Origin: an uncultured Clostridium sp.
GTDB lineage: Bacteria; Bacillota; Clostridia; TANB77; CAG-508
Direction: 5' to 3'
NCBI GenBank assembly: GCA_900553125.1
Contig: USCB01000001.1
Span: 88,022 to 152,021 of the forward strand
DNA: 64,000 nt
The notes under the pieces: generated by a model
The model's input: only the letters and a program-made list of their open reading frames with translations
Told to the model about the DNA's origin: nothing
Database searches by the model: none
Program-made: the position numbers and the translations under genes
In this document: piece after piece, positions 45,601 through 55,962 of the stretch
Position numbering within the stretch: position 1 is the first letter of the stretch
Layout: each line of letters starts with the position of its first letter

Positions 45601-48600
45601 AGAAATAAAATACCTGGAAAATGTGGGAAAAAGAACTTTCGAATTTTTCTTAGATAACCTAAATACAGATAACAATTATTTAATACCAGATAATTTTCAA
45701 GAAGATAGAAAAGAATTATATGTAGATAGAACATCATCAACAAATATAGGATTATCAATGCTTTCTGTTATTGCAGGTTATGACTTAGGATATATTGATT
45801 TAATAACAACAATAGAACTTCTAAAAAATATAATAAACACAATAAATGAACTCGAAAAATGGAATGGTCACCTTTATAATTGGTATAATATAAAAACTCT
45901 AAAACCACTAATACCAAGGTATATATCAACAGTAGATAGCGGAAATTTTGTAGGATATTTATATGTGGTAAAAGCATTTTTAGAGGAGCGAAAAGAAGAT
46001 GAAAGTTTAATAAAAAATGTAGATTATTTAATAAAAAATACGGATTTTTCAAAATTATATAGCAAAGAACATAGATTATTTTCAATTGGATTTAATATAG
46101 AAGAAAACAAACTTACAGATTCTTACTATGATTTGCTAGCATCAGAAGCCAGACAAGCAAGCCTTGTTGCAATAATAAAAAGAGATGTAGAAGTAAAACA
46201 CTGGAACAGTTTAAGTAGAACTTTAACAATTTTAGACAACAAAAAAGGCTTAGTTTCGTGGTCTGGAACAGCTTTTGAGTATTTAATGCCAAATATAAAT
46301 ATACCGAGATATAAAGGAAGTTTAATAGATGAGTCAATAAGATTTGCAGAAATGTGCCAAATAAAATATGCCGAGGCTTTAGGCACACCTTGGGGAATTT
46401 CAGAATCTGCATTTAATGTAAAAGATTTACACTCAAACTACCAATATAAAGCCTTTGGAATTCCGTGGATAGGATTAAAAAGAGGTTTAGCAGATGAAAT
46501 TGTAATTGCAAGTTATGGAAGTGTTTTGGCTTTACAAGATAAACCAAAAGAGGTAGTACAAAATTTAAAACGACTTGAGAAATATGGAATGTACAACAAA
46601 TATGGATTTTACGAGAGTTTGGACTTTTCACCACAAAGGCTTAAAGCAAATGAGGAAGCAAATGTTGTAAAAACATATATGGCACACCATCAAGCTTTAA
46701 TACTATTATCAATAAATAATTTAATAAATAACAATATTTTTCAGGAAAGATTTATGAAAAATCCAGAGGTAGAGGCAGTATCAATTTTGTTACAGGAGAA
46801 AATGCCAGAAACATTTATTGTAACAAAAGAGGAAAAAGAAAAGCCAGAAAAACAGAAATATCAAGATTATGAAAATTACTCTGTTGTATCATATAAAAAG
46901 ATTGATGAAAGAATAATGAGGTCAAATGTAATATCAAATGGAAACTATACAGTTGCTTGTAACCAAAGGCTTCAAGGTTTTAGTAAATTTGGTGATATAT
47001 ATGTAAACAGATTTAAAAAGACAGCTGACTACAATCAGGGAATTTTTATGTATGTAAAGAATATAGAAAATCAAAATATTTTAACAGTTGGAGAGGATGG
47101 AACAACTGCAAGTTTTATGCCAGACCAAATGTCTTATGAAAAAGATTTGGGATATATAAAAACAAACTTAAAAATAACGTTAGATACTGAAGAAGGTGTA
47201 GAAATAAGATGTTTAGAACTAGAAAATAAGGGAGGAAGGGAAGAAACTTTAGAAGTAACAGGAGTTTTTGAACCTATACTATCGAAAAGAGAGCAAGACT
47301 ATGCACATCCTGCATTTAACAATTTATTTTTGCTATATGATTATGATAACGAAAACAATATACTAGAAGTAAAACGTAAAAAAAGAAACAAAGACGAAGA
47401 GGAAATCTACTTAGAAACTGCATTTTTAACAGATTGTGAGACAATTGTGGATAACGAATTTGAAATAGATAAAGAAAGATTAAATGAAAGAGGAAACTTA
47501 AAAATACCAGTAGCAATAGAAAGATCACTTCCATTTTCTAAGAAATTAGGACTAGTTACAGAACCTATGGTAGCACTAAGAAAAACAATAAAATTAGGTG
47601 GCGGACAAAAAAGAATGATAAGCTTGATTATTTCGGTTGATAAAACAAAAGAAACGGCTATCAAAAATTTAGACAAATACAAAAACCTAGAAAATATAAA
47701 AAGAGCATTTGAAATATCAAGAGCAAAAGCAGAAGCTGAAAGTAGATATTTAGATGTAAAAGCAAAAGAAATGGAAATATACCAAAAAGTTTTAGGATAT
47801 ATACTTTTCGATAATCCTATAAGGTCAAGACAAATAAAAAAATTAAATGTTACAAGATACAGTCAAAGTGATATATGGAAATATGGTATTTCAGGAGATT
47901 TAATAATCATTTTAGTAAAAATACGAGATAGTAATGACATTTATGTAATAAAACAAGTTCTAAAGATGTACGAATTTTTCAGAAGCAAAAACATAAAAAT
48001 AGATTTGGTATTTTTAGATGAGGAAAACCATAGTTATGAAAATTATGTAAGAGAGGAAATAGATTCTCAAATTTTAGACAGACATTTATTTTTCTTAAAA
48101 AATATAAGAGGTGGTATTTTTGTATTGCAAAAAAGTGAGTTACCTAAAAAAGACTTAGATTTAATAAACTTTTTATCAAGTTTCACAATTGATGCACATT
48201 TAGGGGACTTAAGACATTTGGTAGAAGACATTGAAGAAGAATATTTAGCAAGTGTTCAAAATATACCAGAAGAATATATTGAAGATGGAAATATAGAAAG
48301 CCCTCAAATGGGAACAGAAATTGACATTCTAAAAAGTAACGAAAACAAGTACTACAATGGTTATGGGGCATTTTCGCCAGATGGAAAAGAATATTTAATA
48401 AAAGTAAACAAACAAAATAGATTACCAACAGTATGGAGCCATATTATTGCAAATGAAAATTTTGGAACATTAGTTACAGAAAATATGGGAGGATATACTT
48501 GGTATAAAAATAGTAGATTAAATAGGATATCAAACTGGTCAAATAGAGCCTTTTTAGATGACCCATCAGAAATTATATATTTAGAAGATTATAAAACAGG

Positions 48601-50735
48601 CAAAAAGTGGTCACTTGGATTAAACCCTATGCCAGACGAAAATGATTATAGCATAATTTATGGATTTGGATATAGTAAATTTATTCATAACAGTTTAGGA
48701 ATAAATCAGGAATTAGAGGTATTTGTGCCTTGCTTAGATACTGCAAAAATAAGTATATTAAGGCTTACAAATAACAATCCTGAAAGGAGAAAATTAAAAC
48801 TTGTATATTATATAAAACCAGTTTTAGGTGAAGACGAAATAAAATCAGATGGCTGTATAAAAATAAATTATGATGATAATTCAAATATGGTTATAGGCGA
48901 AAATTTATATGAGGCAACATTTAAAAATAAAGTATTTTTAACAAGTAGTGAAAAAATAAAAAGTTTTACAGGAGATAAAAAGCTATTTCTAGGAAAAGGC
49001 GGAATTTCAAATCCAGATGGACTTAAAAAAGTTAGGCTAAACAATTCATCAGGTTTTGGAGCAACAAACTGTATTGCAATTCAAATTGATATCGAGTTAG
49101 ATAGTATGTCATCAAAAGAAATTGTGCTTAATTTAGGTGTTTGTGAAAATATTATAGATGGAAAAAACATGGCATATAAATATAATAAGATTCAAAATTG
49201 TAAACAAGAATTAGAAGCAGTAAAACGAAAATGGAAAGATACTTTAGAAAGATTGCAAGTCTATACTCCAATAGAGTCTATGAATATAATGCTTAATGGT
49301 TGGGCTTTATACCAAACAATATCAAGTAGATTATATGGCAGAACAGGATTTTACCAATCAGGTGGTGCTTATGGATTTAGAGACCAACTGCAAGACACTT
49401 TGTGCTTAAAATATACAAATCCAAATAAGGTAAAAGAACAAATAATAAAACATTCCATGCATCAATTTATAGAGGGAGATGTAGAACACTGGTGGCACGA
49501 AGAAACTTCAAGAGGAATAAGGACAAGGTTTTCAGATGACCTATTGTGGTTACCATTTGTGGTAGAAGAATATATAGAAGCAACAGGAGATAGTGAAATT
49601 TTAGAAATAAAAACACCATATTTACAAGGAGAAGTTTTAAAAGAAGATGAAGAAGAAAGATATGACTTATATAAAAGCTCAGAAATTCAAGGCTCAATAT
49701 ATGACCATTCAATAAGAGCTATAGAAAAAACTTTAAACTTTGGAGAACACGGAATACCAAAAATTGGAACAGGTGACTGGAATGACGGATTTAGTACTGT
49801 TGGGAATAAAGGAAAAGGAGAAAGTGTATGGCTAGGATTTTTCCAGTATTTAGTAATTAATAGATTTTTACCATTTATAAGACAAAAAGGAGATAAGGAA
49901 AGAGAAGAAAGATACAAAAAAATCTTACAGGACCTAAGAATTGCCCTAAATATCAAATGCTGGGATGGCAGATGGTTTAGACGCGCATATATGGATGATG
50001 GACAAATATTAGGAAGTATAGAAAATGAAGAATGCAGAATAGATAGTATTGCACAAAGTTGGTCTGTAATCTCAGGAGCGGGAGATATGGTAAAACAATT
50101 GGTGTCTATGGAAAGTTTAGAAAATCATTTAGTAGACAAAGAAAATGGAATAATAAAACTTTTAGACCCTCCATTTATAGATGGAAAATTAAATCCGGGT
50201 TATATAAAATCTTATTTGCCAGGTGTTCGTGAGAATGGGCGGACAATATACGCATGCAAGTGTGTGGGTAATTATAGCAGAAGCTATGCTTAAATTTGGA
50301 GATAAGGCAGTTAATTTTTACAATATGATAAACCCAATTGAACATTCTAAAACAAAAGAAGCAGCAAATAAATACAAAGTTGAACCTTATGTAATTGCAG
50401 CTGATGTATATGGAGCCTCAAACCTTGCAGGACGTGGAGGTTGGACTTGGTATACAGGATCTTCAAGTTGGTTTTACAAGGCTGGAATTGAGTATATTTT
50501 AGGGTTTAAGATTGAGAATAATGTGCTTAGGATTAATCCTTGTATTTCTAAGGATTGGCGAGAGTTTAGTATGAGGTATAAGTTTGGTAGGAGTATTTAT
50601 AATATTAAGGTAAAAAATCCTAGTGGGAAGTGCTTTGGAGTTAATAAGATTTTAGTAAATGGTGAAGAAATGCCAAATAAGGCGATTTTGTTGGTTGATG
50701 ATGGTAGAGTAAATGAAGTAGTTGTGGAGATGTAG
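42623..50735 (+). CDS. Cyclic beta-1,2-glucan synthase-like giant enzyme (GT84 + glycoamylase + GH94), interrupted by a one-base frameshift
   Basis: The restored product is 2703 residues. A helical N-terminal region (about 1-400) is followed by membrane segments and a GT84-like domain. That domain has DSDTD (630-634), VLSHDLLEGSYLRCGL and RLSRWIRGDWQIVGW, with more membrane segments after it. Next are a glycoamylase-like domain (about 1030-1450, with SGTAFEYLMPNI and TYMAHHQALILLS) and GH94 phosphorylase-like domains ending with Asp2388 in GTGDWNDGF. This is the NdvB/Cgs order for making cyclic glucan. The frame breaks at C50240; without it GVRENGGQYTHASVW reads through. GGGGAA precedes the ATG. 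Confidence 0.85.
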
Positions 50736-50845
50736 GGACCATTGGGGTCGGTTCTTTTTGGTCCCGCTACATTTGCCCCATTGAGACCGGGTCTTTTTGG
50801 GACAGTGCTCAATTGGGACCGGGTTTTTTGTGAACAATTTTTTTG
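50736..50845. repeat. Cluster of three degenerate palindromic repeat units
   Basis: Directly after the glucan synthase stop lie three diverged units: ATTGGGGTCGGTTCTTTTTG, then CATTGAGACCGGGTCTTTTT, then AATTGGGACCGGGTTTTTTG. They keep the ATTGGGxxCGGxTCTTTT pattern but have lost perfect pairing. They look like decayed members of the family. Confidence 0.75.
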
Positions 50846-50916
50846 AAAGATAATATTCACAAATAACTGAAAAGACAACTAAATTTCTTAAAAACGAAAT
50901 AAAAAACAAAAAAATA

Positions 50917-50944
50917 AAGTTATTTCTCAAATGAGAAATAACTT
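50917..50944. terminator. Hairpin between convergent glucan synthase and surface-protein genes
   Basis: A perfect 13-bp stem (50917-50929 with 50932-50944) has a 2-base loop. It sits just downstream of the minus-strand surface gene and could terminate both directions. Confidence 0.6.
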
Positions 50945-50959
50945 GACAAAAAATTTAAT

Positions 50960-52336
50960 CTACCATATTGGCACATAAACCCCAAATATAAGAAAAAGAA
51001 TAATAACGTATAAAATCAACATAGCAATTCCAGCAATAATTAATAACCCAAAATCTTTAACCTCAACATGGACAGTTTTCATTTTATTACCAACCTTAAC
51101 CTCTATAATAGTATTTCCCTTAGATATACCAGTTACAACTCCATCATCATTTACACGGGCAATATCAGAATTTTGACAATTATAACTAATAACATCATCA
51201 AAAATACCTTCGTAATTTTCAGGAATGGTTTTAATATTTAAATCTAATTTTTTGCTTTTGTTAATAGACAAAACTAAATTATCATCTGAAATATCAAAAT
51301 CATAATCTATTTTAATTTTAGAATCCTCTATAGTATCATTGGTAATTTTAACTTCATCAGTAGAAACAACCTTAAAATTATCATTATCAATTGAGATTAC
51401 AGAGCTATTACTAGTTCCAGTATTTAGGCTACCAATATTACCACCAATCAAATTAGTATTAACAGTATCTATCACGCCACTAACAGTCGAATCCTCAGTT
51501 TCACCGCCAACATAAAATTTATCAATAGAGCCAGAGCTAAGCTCAACATGAGCACTTTCGACAGTACCTCTATTTACAGATTGATACAAATAAATAGAAC
51601 CACCATTAATTTTCACAGTACAATTACCGGTATACCCATTAGAGCCTCCAGCAGTTACATAAGCTTTGCTCATATCTCCACCGGTAATAGTAAGATTTGC
51701 AGTTCCTGTATAAGAATAACCTTGGCCTCCGCCAAAAAGAAGAGATTTGATAGTTCCGCCATTCACAATAGTATTTGCAGTATTTACACGGCATTTAGAA
51801 TTGATAGCATCATCTTTAGTTCCAACAGAATAATTTTTGCCACTAATTTTACCAGTTGCAATTGCGCCACCTTGCACCGAAAAAATATTGCCACCATTTA
51901 TTTCAACATTTGAAGTATCAACTGTGGAGTAAAAATATCCTCCTCCTACAATAGCATTTGTTACATTGCCATCATTTATGATTATTTTGGTATTAGAAAC
52001 AAAAGATGAATTTTCCTCAGAAAAACCAATTCCTCCACCTACAAGGTTTTGAACAGTTCCACCATTCATTGTAATGATAGATGAAGCAAAATTTCCTCCA
52101 TTTCCACCGCCAAAAATTGTCACACTATTTGGTACAATTTGACTTCCATTTTCCCAAGATACAACGGTTTTGCCATTTTCTTCTGATACTATAATAGGCG
52201 TTCCATTTGCATAAATTGCACCTTGATTATTGTTATAGGTTTCGTCATATATTGGGAGTGAAGAAGCGTAAGAAGTAGTAATATTTAAAAGTCCAAGAGA
52301 AAATATTAGTGTAAATAATAATAATATTTTTTTCAT
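50960..52336 (-). CDS. Secreted/membrane-anchored repeat protein with beta-helix-like domain and Ig-like domain
   Basis: The 458-residue protein has a signal peptide (about 1-24). A repetitive Gly/Asn/Ser-rich region follows (about 65-310) with recurring INGGxI / TIVNGGTIK / ITGGDM turns, typical of a right-handed beta helix. A BIG2-like Ig domain (DIARVNDDGVVTGISKGNTIIEV) and a C-terminal membrane segment complete it. It is probably displayed on the surface as an adhesin or glycan-binding protein. There is no LPXTG. AAAGGA precedes the ATG. Confidence 0.7.
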   Translation of the reverse strand: MKKILLLFTLIFSLGLLNITTSYASSLPIYDETYNNNQGAIYANGTPIIVSEENGKTVVSWENGSQIVPNSVTIFGGGNGGNFASSIITMNGGTVQNLVGGGIGFSEENSSFVSNTKIIINDGNVTNAIVGGGYFYSTVDTSNVEINGGNIFSVQGGAIATGKISGKNYSVGTKDDAINSKCRVNTANTIVNGGTIKSLLFGGGQGYSYTGTANLTITGGDMSKAYVTAGGSNGYTGNCTVKINGGSIYLYQSVNRGTVESAHVELSSGSIDKFYVGGETEDSTVSGVIDTVNTNLIGGNIGSLNTGTSNSSVISIDNDNFKVVSTDEVKITNDTIEDSKIKIDYDFDISDDNLVLSINKSKKLDLNIKTIPENYEGIFDDVISYNCQNSDIARVNDDGVVTGISKGNTIIEVKVGNKMKTVHVEVKDFGLLIIAGIAMLILYVIILFLIFGVYVPIW

Positions 52337-52565
52337 TTAAATTCATGTCCTTTCTAAAGTATTTTTTGTATTATAGTATTTTATGAAAATAATTGCGGCT
52401 ATGTGAATTGAGAAAAATATTGGATTTTTTAGATATCAAGGACTGTTAAGACATGTTATTTTTTATAAATCTATTGACAAATAAAAACATTTGTTTTATT
52501 ATATAAAGGATAATAAAAATTAATTGACATAAAATATATGATATAATAATCAAGGGAATAAAAGT

Positions 52566-52919
52566 ATGCTAGAAGAAATAGAAGAATTAATAAAATTTAT
52601 ACAGATAGAGTATGGAAAAGTACCAATTAATAAATGTTTTAATGACTTATTTGGTATAAGAATAATTTGTAATACTGATATATCGTTTGACGAAATTTTT
52701 AATTTAATAGATACTAAATATGATAACTTAAAATGTATAGATTCTTCCAAAAAAGAATATAAAGCTACACATATATACTTTAAAAAAGATAATTTTAGTT
52801 TTCAATGGGAATTACAAATATGGAACAAAAAGGATGAGAATAATAATATAAAATCTCATGAAAAATATAAACAAGACTATGTAAAATGGGAAAATGAGAA
52901 TAAAGAAAAAAGGGGGTAA
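52566..52919 (+). CDS. Short RelA/SpoT-fold protein (candidate toxSAS-type toxin), paired with Panacea antitoxin
   Basis: The 117-residue protein has the core of the (p)ppGpp synthetase fold: NDLFGIRIICN (Asp27, Gly30, Arg32), KATHIYF (His69) and WELQIWN (Glu82, Gln84). It lacks the N-terminal Arg/Lys-rich segment that binds the phosphate donor, so it is half the usual size. It may be a compact toxin of the toxSAS kind (including tRNA-modifying members) or a truncated one. AAGGGA precedes the ATG and a TGATATAAT extended -10 lies upstream. The Panacea gene follows four bases later. Confidence 0.6.
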   Translation: MLEEIEELIKFIQIEYGKVPINKCFNDLFGIRIICNTDISFDEIFNLIDTKYDNLKCIDSSKKEYKATHIYFKKDNFSFQWELQIWNKKDENNNIKSHEKYKQDYVKWENENKEKRG

Positions 52920-52923
52920 AACA

Positions 52924-53676
52924 ATGGTAACACATTTTATATTCATGAGTAGTTCATATTCATTAGGAAAAAGAATAGCCATGGACTATATTGTTGATGA
53001 TGAAGATATACAAAAAGATTTAAAAATATACTTAAAAAGAATTACAGAAGAATGCGGAAAAGATGTATCTATTTCAACGCACATGATACAGGCAGAAGAT
53101 AGAACATGGGAGTCTGTATGTAGATCAGATTACTTCTTTAAAGATGTTGAAGTTATTAATAGTCTAGATAAATTTATAAAATTGATAAAAAAAGACAGAA
53201 AATTAGAAGGGATAGACATCGCAAAATATATATTATCAAAAATAGAATGTACACAATTAAAATTACAAAAATTAGTGTATTTATGTTTTGCAGATTATTT
53301 ATGTGAAACTGGAAAAGAACTATTTACAGATACAATATATGCATTTAAATATGGACCAGTGGTAGATACTGTATATAAAAGATATAAAAAATATGGTTAT
53401 AAACCAATAGATGAAGAAAAGGAAGACATAAGTTCAACCGTTTCAGAAATGCCTGCTAAAAGTAGAATATTATTTGCAGAAGATGGAACAGGAAAGATAA
53501 TAAGCATAGATGCAACTCTAAAAAAATATGGGCAATTAACAGCAGGGCAGTTAGTAGATTTAACTCATAGAGAAAGCACACCTTGGACAATGACAAAGAA
53601 AAGTAGTTGGATATCATTTTCGGAAATAAAGCCAGAAACTATAACAAAATACCACAAATTTGAGGAAATCTATTGA
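52924..53676 (+). CDS. Panacea/SocA-type (DUF4065) antitoxin domain protein
   Basis: The 250-residue protein has an N-terminal domain of about 100 residues that I do not recognise. The Panacea domain follows, with TQLKLQKLVYLCFADYLC, FTDTIYAFKYGPVVDTVY, YGQLTAGQLVDLTHRESTPW and a short tail. Panacea domains neutralise many unrelated toxins, including RelA/SpoT-fold ones. AGGGGGTAA precedes ATG 52924, four bases after the putative toxin stop, so they form one operon. The N-terminal extension could give toxin specificity. Confidence 0.82.
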   Translation: MVTHFIFMSSSYSLGKRIAMDYIVDDEDIQKDLKIYLKRITEECGKDVSISTHMIQAEDRTWESVCRSDYFFKDVEVINSLDKFIKLIKKDRKLEGIDIAKYILSKIECTQLKLQKLVYLCFADYLCETGKELFTDTIYAFKYGPVVDTVYKRYKKYGYKPIDEEKEDISSTVSEMPAKSRILFAEDGTGKIISIDATLKKYGQLTAGQLVDLTHRESTPWTMTKKSSWISFSEIKPETITKYHKFEEIY

Positions 53677-53741
53677 CAACACCAAAAAAATAATGTAAAC
53701 TACTAATACTGGAAATGAGATAATTAAATATAAAAAAATAA

Positions 53742-53787
53742 AAAGTTGGAACCAAGGGGATAATCTCTTTAGTTTCAACTTTTATTT
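53742..53787 (+). terminator. Terminator after the RelA-like/Panacea operon
   Basis: An 11-bp outer stem (53742-53752 with 53772-53782) with an inner AAGGGG/CTCTTT stem is followed by T-rich sequence. Confidence 0.65.
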
Positions 53788-53847
53788 ATATGCTGGAAAT
53801 AAAAAATGAAATTTGGTTCAAATATAAATTAAAGGAGGAATTTGTAA

Positions 53848-54369
53848 ATGATTGATTTACATGTACATACCACAAATTCAGATGGTAGACTAAAAGTAGA
53901 AGAAATTTTAGAAAGAAAGGGGATATGTATGGAAGAAAGATATAAAAGTAAAATTGTTGTGGATTTATTATTAAAAAGAAAAAACGAAAATAATAAAGAG
54001 GAAATATTATTATCACTAAGAGAAAACACTGGATATAGAGATGGATACTATGATTTACCTGGTGGGCATGTAGATGAAAATGAAGATCTATTTGCTGCAA
54101 TGATTCGTGAGGCAAAAGAAGAAATTGGAATAGATATTTTTAGAGAAGATATGAAAATGGTACATATATATCATCATTTTAGAAATAATATTTTAAAATT
54201 TGTATTTAGTGTAAATAAATATGATGGGACTTTGATAAATAAAGAACCAGAAAAGTGCAAGGAATTAAAATGGTTTGAAGTAGAAAATTTGCCTGAAAAT
54301 ATTATTCCTAAAATTAGAGAGGAAATATTGAAAGTTGAAAATGATGTTTTTTATAGTTATGATGGATAA
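53848..54369 (+). CDS. NUDIX hydrolase with a PHP-like N-terminal stub
   Basis: The first 23 residues, MIDLHVHTTNSDGRLKVEEI onward, look like the start of a PHP-family phosphoesterase (HxH metal site). The sequence then passes straight into a NUDIX hydrolase with a full box (GHVDENEDLFAAMIREAKEEIGI). AAAGGAGG precedes the first ATG; a second site, AAAGGGGAT, precedes an internal ATG at 53929, which fits a normal NUDIX start. It is probably an old deletion that fused a PHP gene's start to a NUDIX gene. The NUDIX substrate is unknown. Confidence 0.75.
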   Translation: MIDLHVHTTNSDGRLKVEEILERKGICMEERYKSKIVVDLLLKRKNENNKEEILLSLRENTGYRDGYYDLPGGHVDENEDLFAAMIREAKEEIGIDIFREDMKMVHIYHHFRNNILKFVFSVNKYDGTLINKEPEKCKELKWFEVENLPENIIPKIREEILKVENDVFYSYDG

Positions 54370-54392
54370 AACAAAAGTGTGATAAATTAATT

Positions 54393-54461
54393 AAAAAAAC
54401 TTGCAAAAACGTGACAAAATCATCAAAAAAACTTTGCAAAAATGTGAATAAGGTGTATAAT
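54393..54461 (+). promoter_or_regulatory. Direct repeat and promoter before the DUF4143 ATPase gene
   Basis: Two near-identical blocks, AAAAAAACTTGCAAAAACGTGA (54393-54414, shown only to locate it) and its variant at 54425-54447, lie 32-33 bases apart. The second supplies TTGCAA (54434-54439), followed by 16 bases and TATAAT (54456-54461). Confidence 0.5.
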
Positions 54462-54501
54462 TAATATAAAAGAGAATATATTAATTATAGGAGATGAGAA
54501 A

Positions 54502-55800
54502 ATGGAGCGACAAATTTTAAAAAAATTAATAAACTGGAAGCAAAGCAAATACAGAAAACCATTAATCCTAAAAGGAGCAAGACAAGTAGGAAAAACATAC
54601 ATACTAAAAAAGTTTGGAGAAGAAAATTATGACGGAGTTGCATATTTCAATTTTGATCATGACAAAGACCTATATAATCTATTTGAAAACACAAAAGACC
54701 CCAAAAGAATATTAGAACAATTAGCATTTATATATGGAAAGGCAATAATGCCGGGAAAAACATTAATAATATTTGACGAGATACAAGAATGTCCCAATGC
54801 ATTAAATAGTTTAAAGTACTTTCAAGAAGAAGCAAATGAATATCATATAGCATGCGCGGGAAGTTTACTTGGAATACGATTATCACATACATCATTTCCA
54901 GTAGGAAAAGTCGAATTTTTAAATATGTATCCAATGTCATTTACAGAATTTCTAAAAGCAGATAATGCAGGAAATTTAGTAGATTATATGGAATCAATAA
55001 ACGAAATACAAAATATTCCTGAAATATTTCAAAATCAATTAGAAGAAAAATTAAAAGCATATTTTATAATTGGTGGAATGCCAGAGGCAGTATATTCTTG
55101 GACAAATTTTAAAGATATGGAACAAGTAAACAAAATACAAGATGATATCTTAAAAGCATATGAAAGTGACTTTTCAAAGCACACACAAGACAGTGAAGCT
55201 AATAAAATATCTCTAATATGGAATAGTATACCATCTCAGCTAGCAAGAGAAAATAAAAAATTTTTATATCAAGTTATTAAAGATGGAGCAAGAGCACGTG
55301 AATATGAAAAGGCACTTAATTGGCTTAATGATGCAAATTTGATTTATAAAATTTACAATGTAACAAAAACAAATTTGCCATTAAAAGCCTATAATGATTT
55401 AAGTAGTTTTAAAATATATATGAATGATGTAGGACTTTTAAGAAGAATGGCTAATTTAGATAGCAGAATTGTTATAGAGGGAAATAAATTATTTGAAGAA
55501 TTTAAAGGAGCATTAACTGAAAATTATGTTTTAAATATGTTAAATATTGTATTTGATAATGTGCCAAATTATTTTACATTTGATAGATGTGAAATAGATT
55601 TTATTATACAAAATAAAAATAAAATTATTCCCATTGAGGTGAAGTCAGGAAAGTCTGTTAATAATACAAGTTTAACAAGATATAATAATAAATTTGATGA
55701 TGACATATCTGTAAGACTTTCTTTAAATAACTTGAAACTAGATGGAAAAATTTTGAATGTTCCATTATATTTAATTGAATATATACAAAAATTTATTTGA
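54502..55800 (+). CDS. AAA-family ATPase with DUF4143 domain
   Basis: The 432-residue protein has an N-terminal AAA_14 ATPase with Walker A LKGARQVGKTYILKKF, Walker B TLIIFDEIQECPNAL and sensor CAGSLLGI. The C-terminal DUF4143 domain has SFKIYMNDVGLLRRMANL, the nuclease-like FDRCEIDFIIQNKN and IIPIEVKSGKSV (E-x-K). These proteins are common and often in variable regions; their role is not established. AGGAGATGAG precedes the ATG. Confidence 0.88.
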   Translation: MERQILKKLINWKQSKYRKPLILKGARQVGKTYILKKFGEENYDGVAYFNFDHDKDLYNLFENTKDPKRILEQLAFIYGKAIMPGKTLIIFDEIQECPNALNSLKYFQEEANEYHIACAGSLLGIRLSHTSFPVGKVEFLNMYPMSFTEFLKADNAGNLVDYMESINEIQNIPEIFQNQLEEKLKAYFIIGGMPEAVYSWTNFKDMEQVNKIQDDILKAYESDFSKHTQDSEANKISLIWNSIPSQLARENKKFLYQVIKDGARAREYEKALNWLNDANLIYKIYNVTKTNLPLKAYNDLSSFKIYMNDVGLLRRMANLDSRIVIEGNKLFEEFKGALTENYVLNMLNIVFDNVPNYFTFDRCEIDFIIQNKNKIIPIEVKSGKSVNNTSLTRYNNKFDDDISVRLSLNNLKLDGKILNVPLYLIEYIQKFI

Positions 55801-55808
55801 AATTGTTT

Positions 55809-55842
55809 AAACCCGAAAGTACAAAAAAGTACTTTCGGGTTT
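55809..55842 (+). terminator. Terminator after the DUF4143 ATPase gene
   Basis: A perfect 14-bp stem, AAACCCGAAAGTAC (55809-55822) with 55829-55842, has a 6-base loop and then TTTTT. Confidence 0.88.
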
Positions 55843-55962
55843 AATTTTTCCAAAAAATAAGTAAAGCTACCAAAAAAAGAGAAAATCCTTCCAAAAACAC
55901 CAAAACAACAATTGAACAAAAACAAAAAATGATATATAATTCACCTTCAAAGGAGCGAGAAA

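Noticed and set aside
50223..50735. Separate 170-residue gene after the glucan synthase
   Set aside because: It has no ribosome site and continues the GH94 domain in the other frame once C50240 is removed.
52337..52565. Missing N-terminal half of the RelA-like protein upstream
   Set aside because: No frame in this gap encodes RelA-like sequence; it holds AT-rich promoter DNA only.
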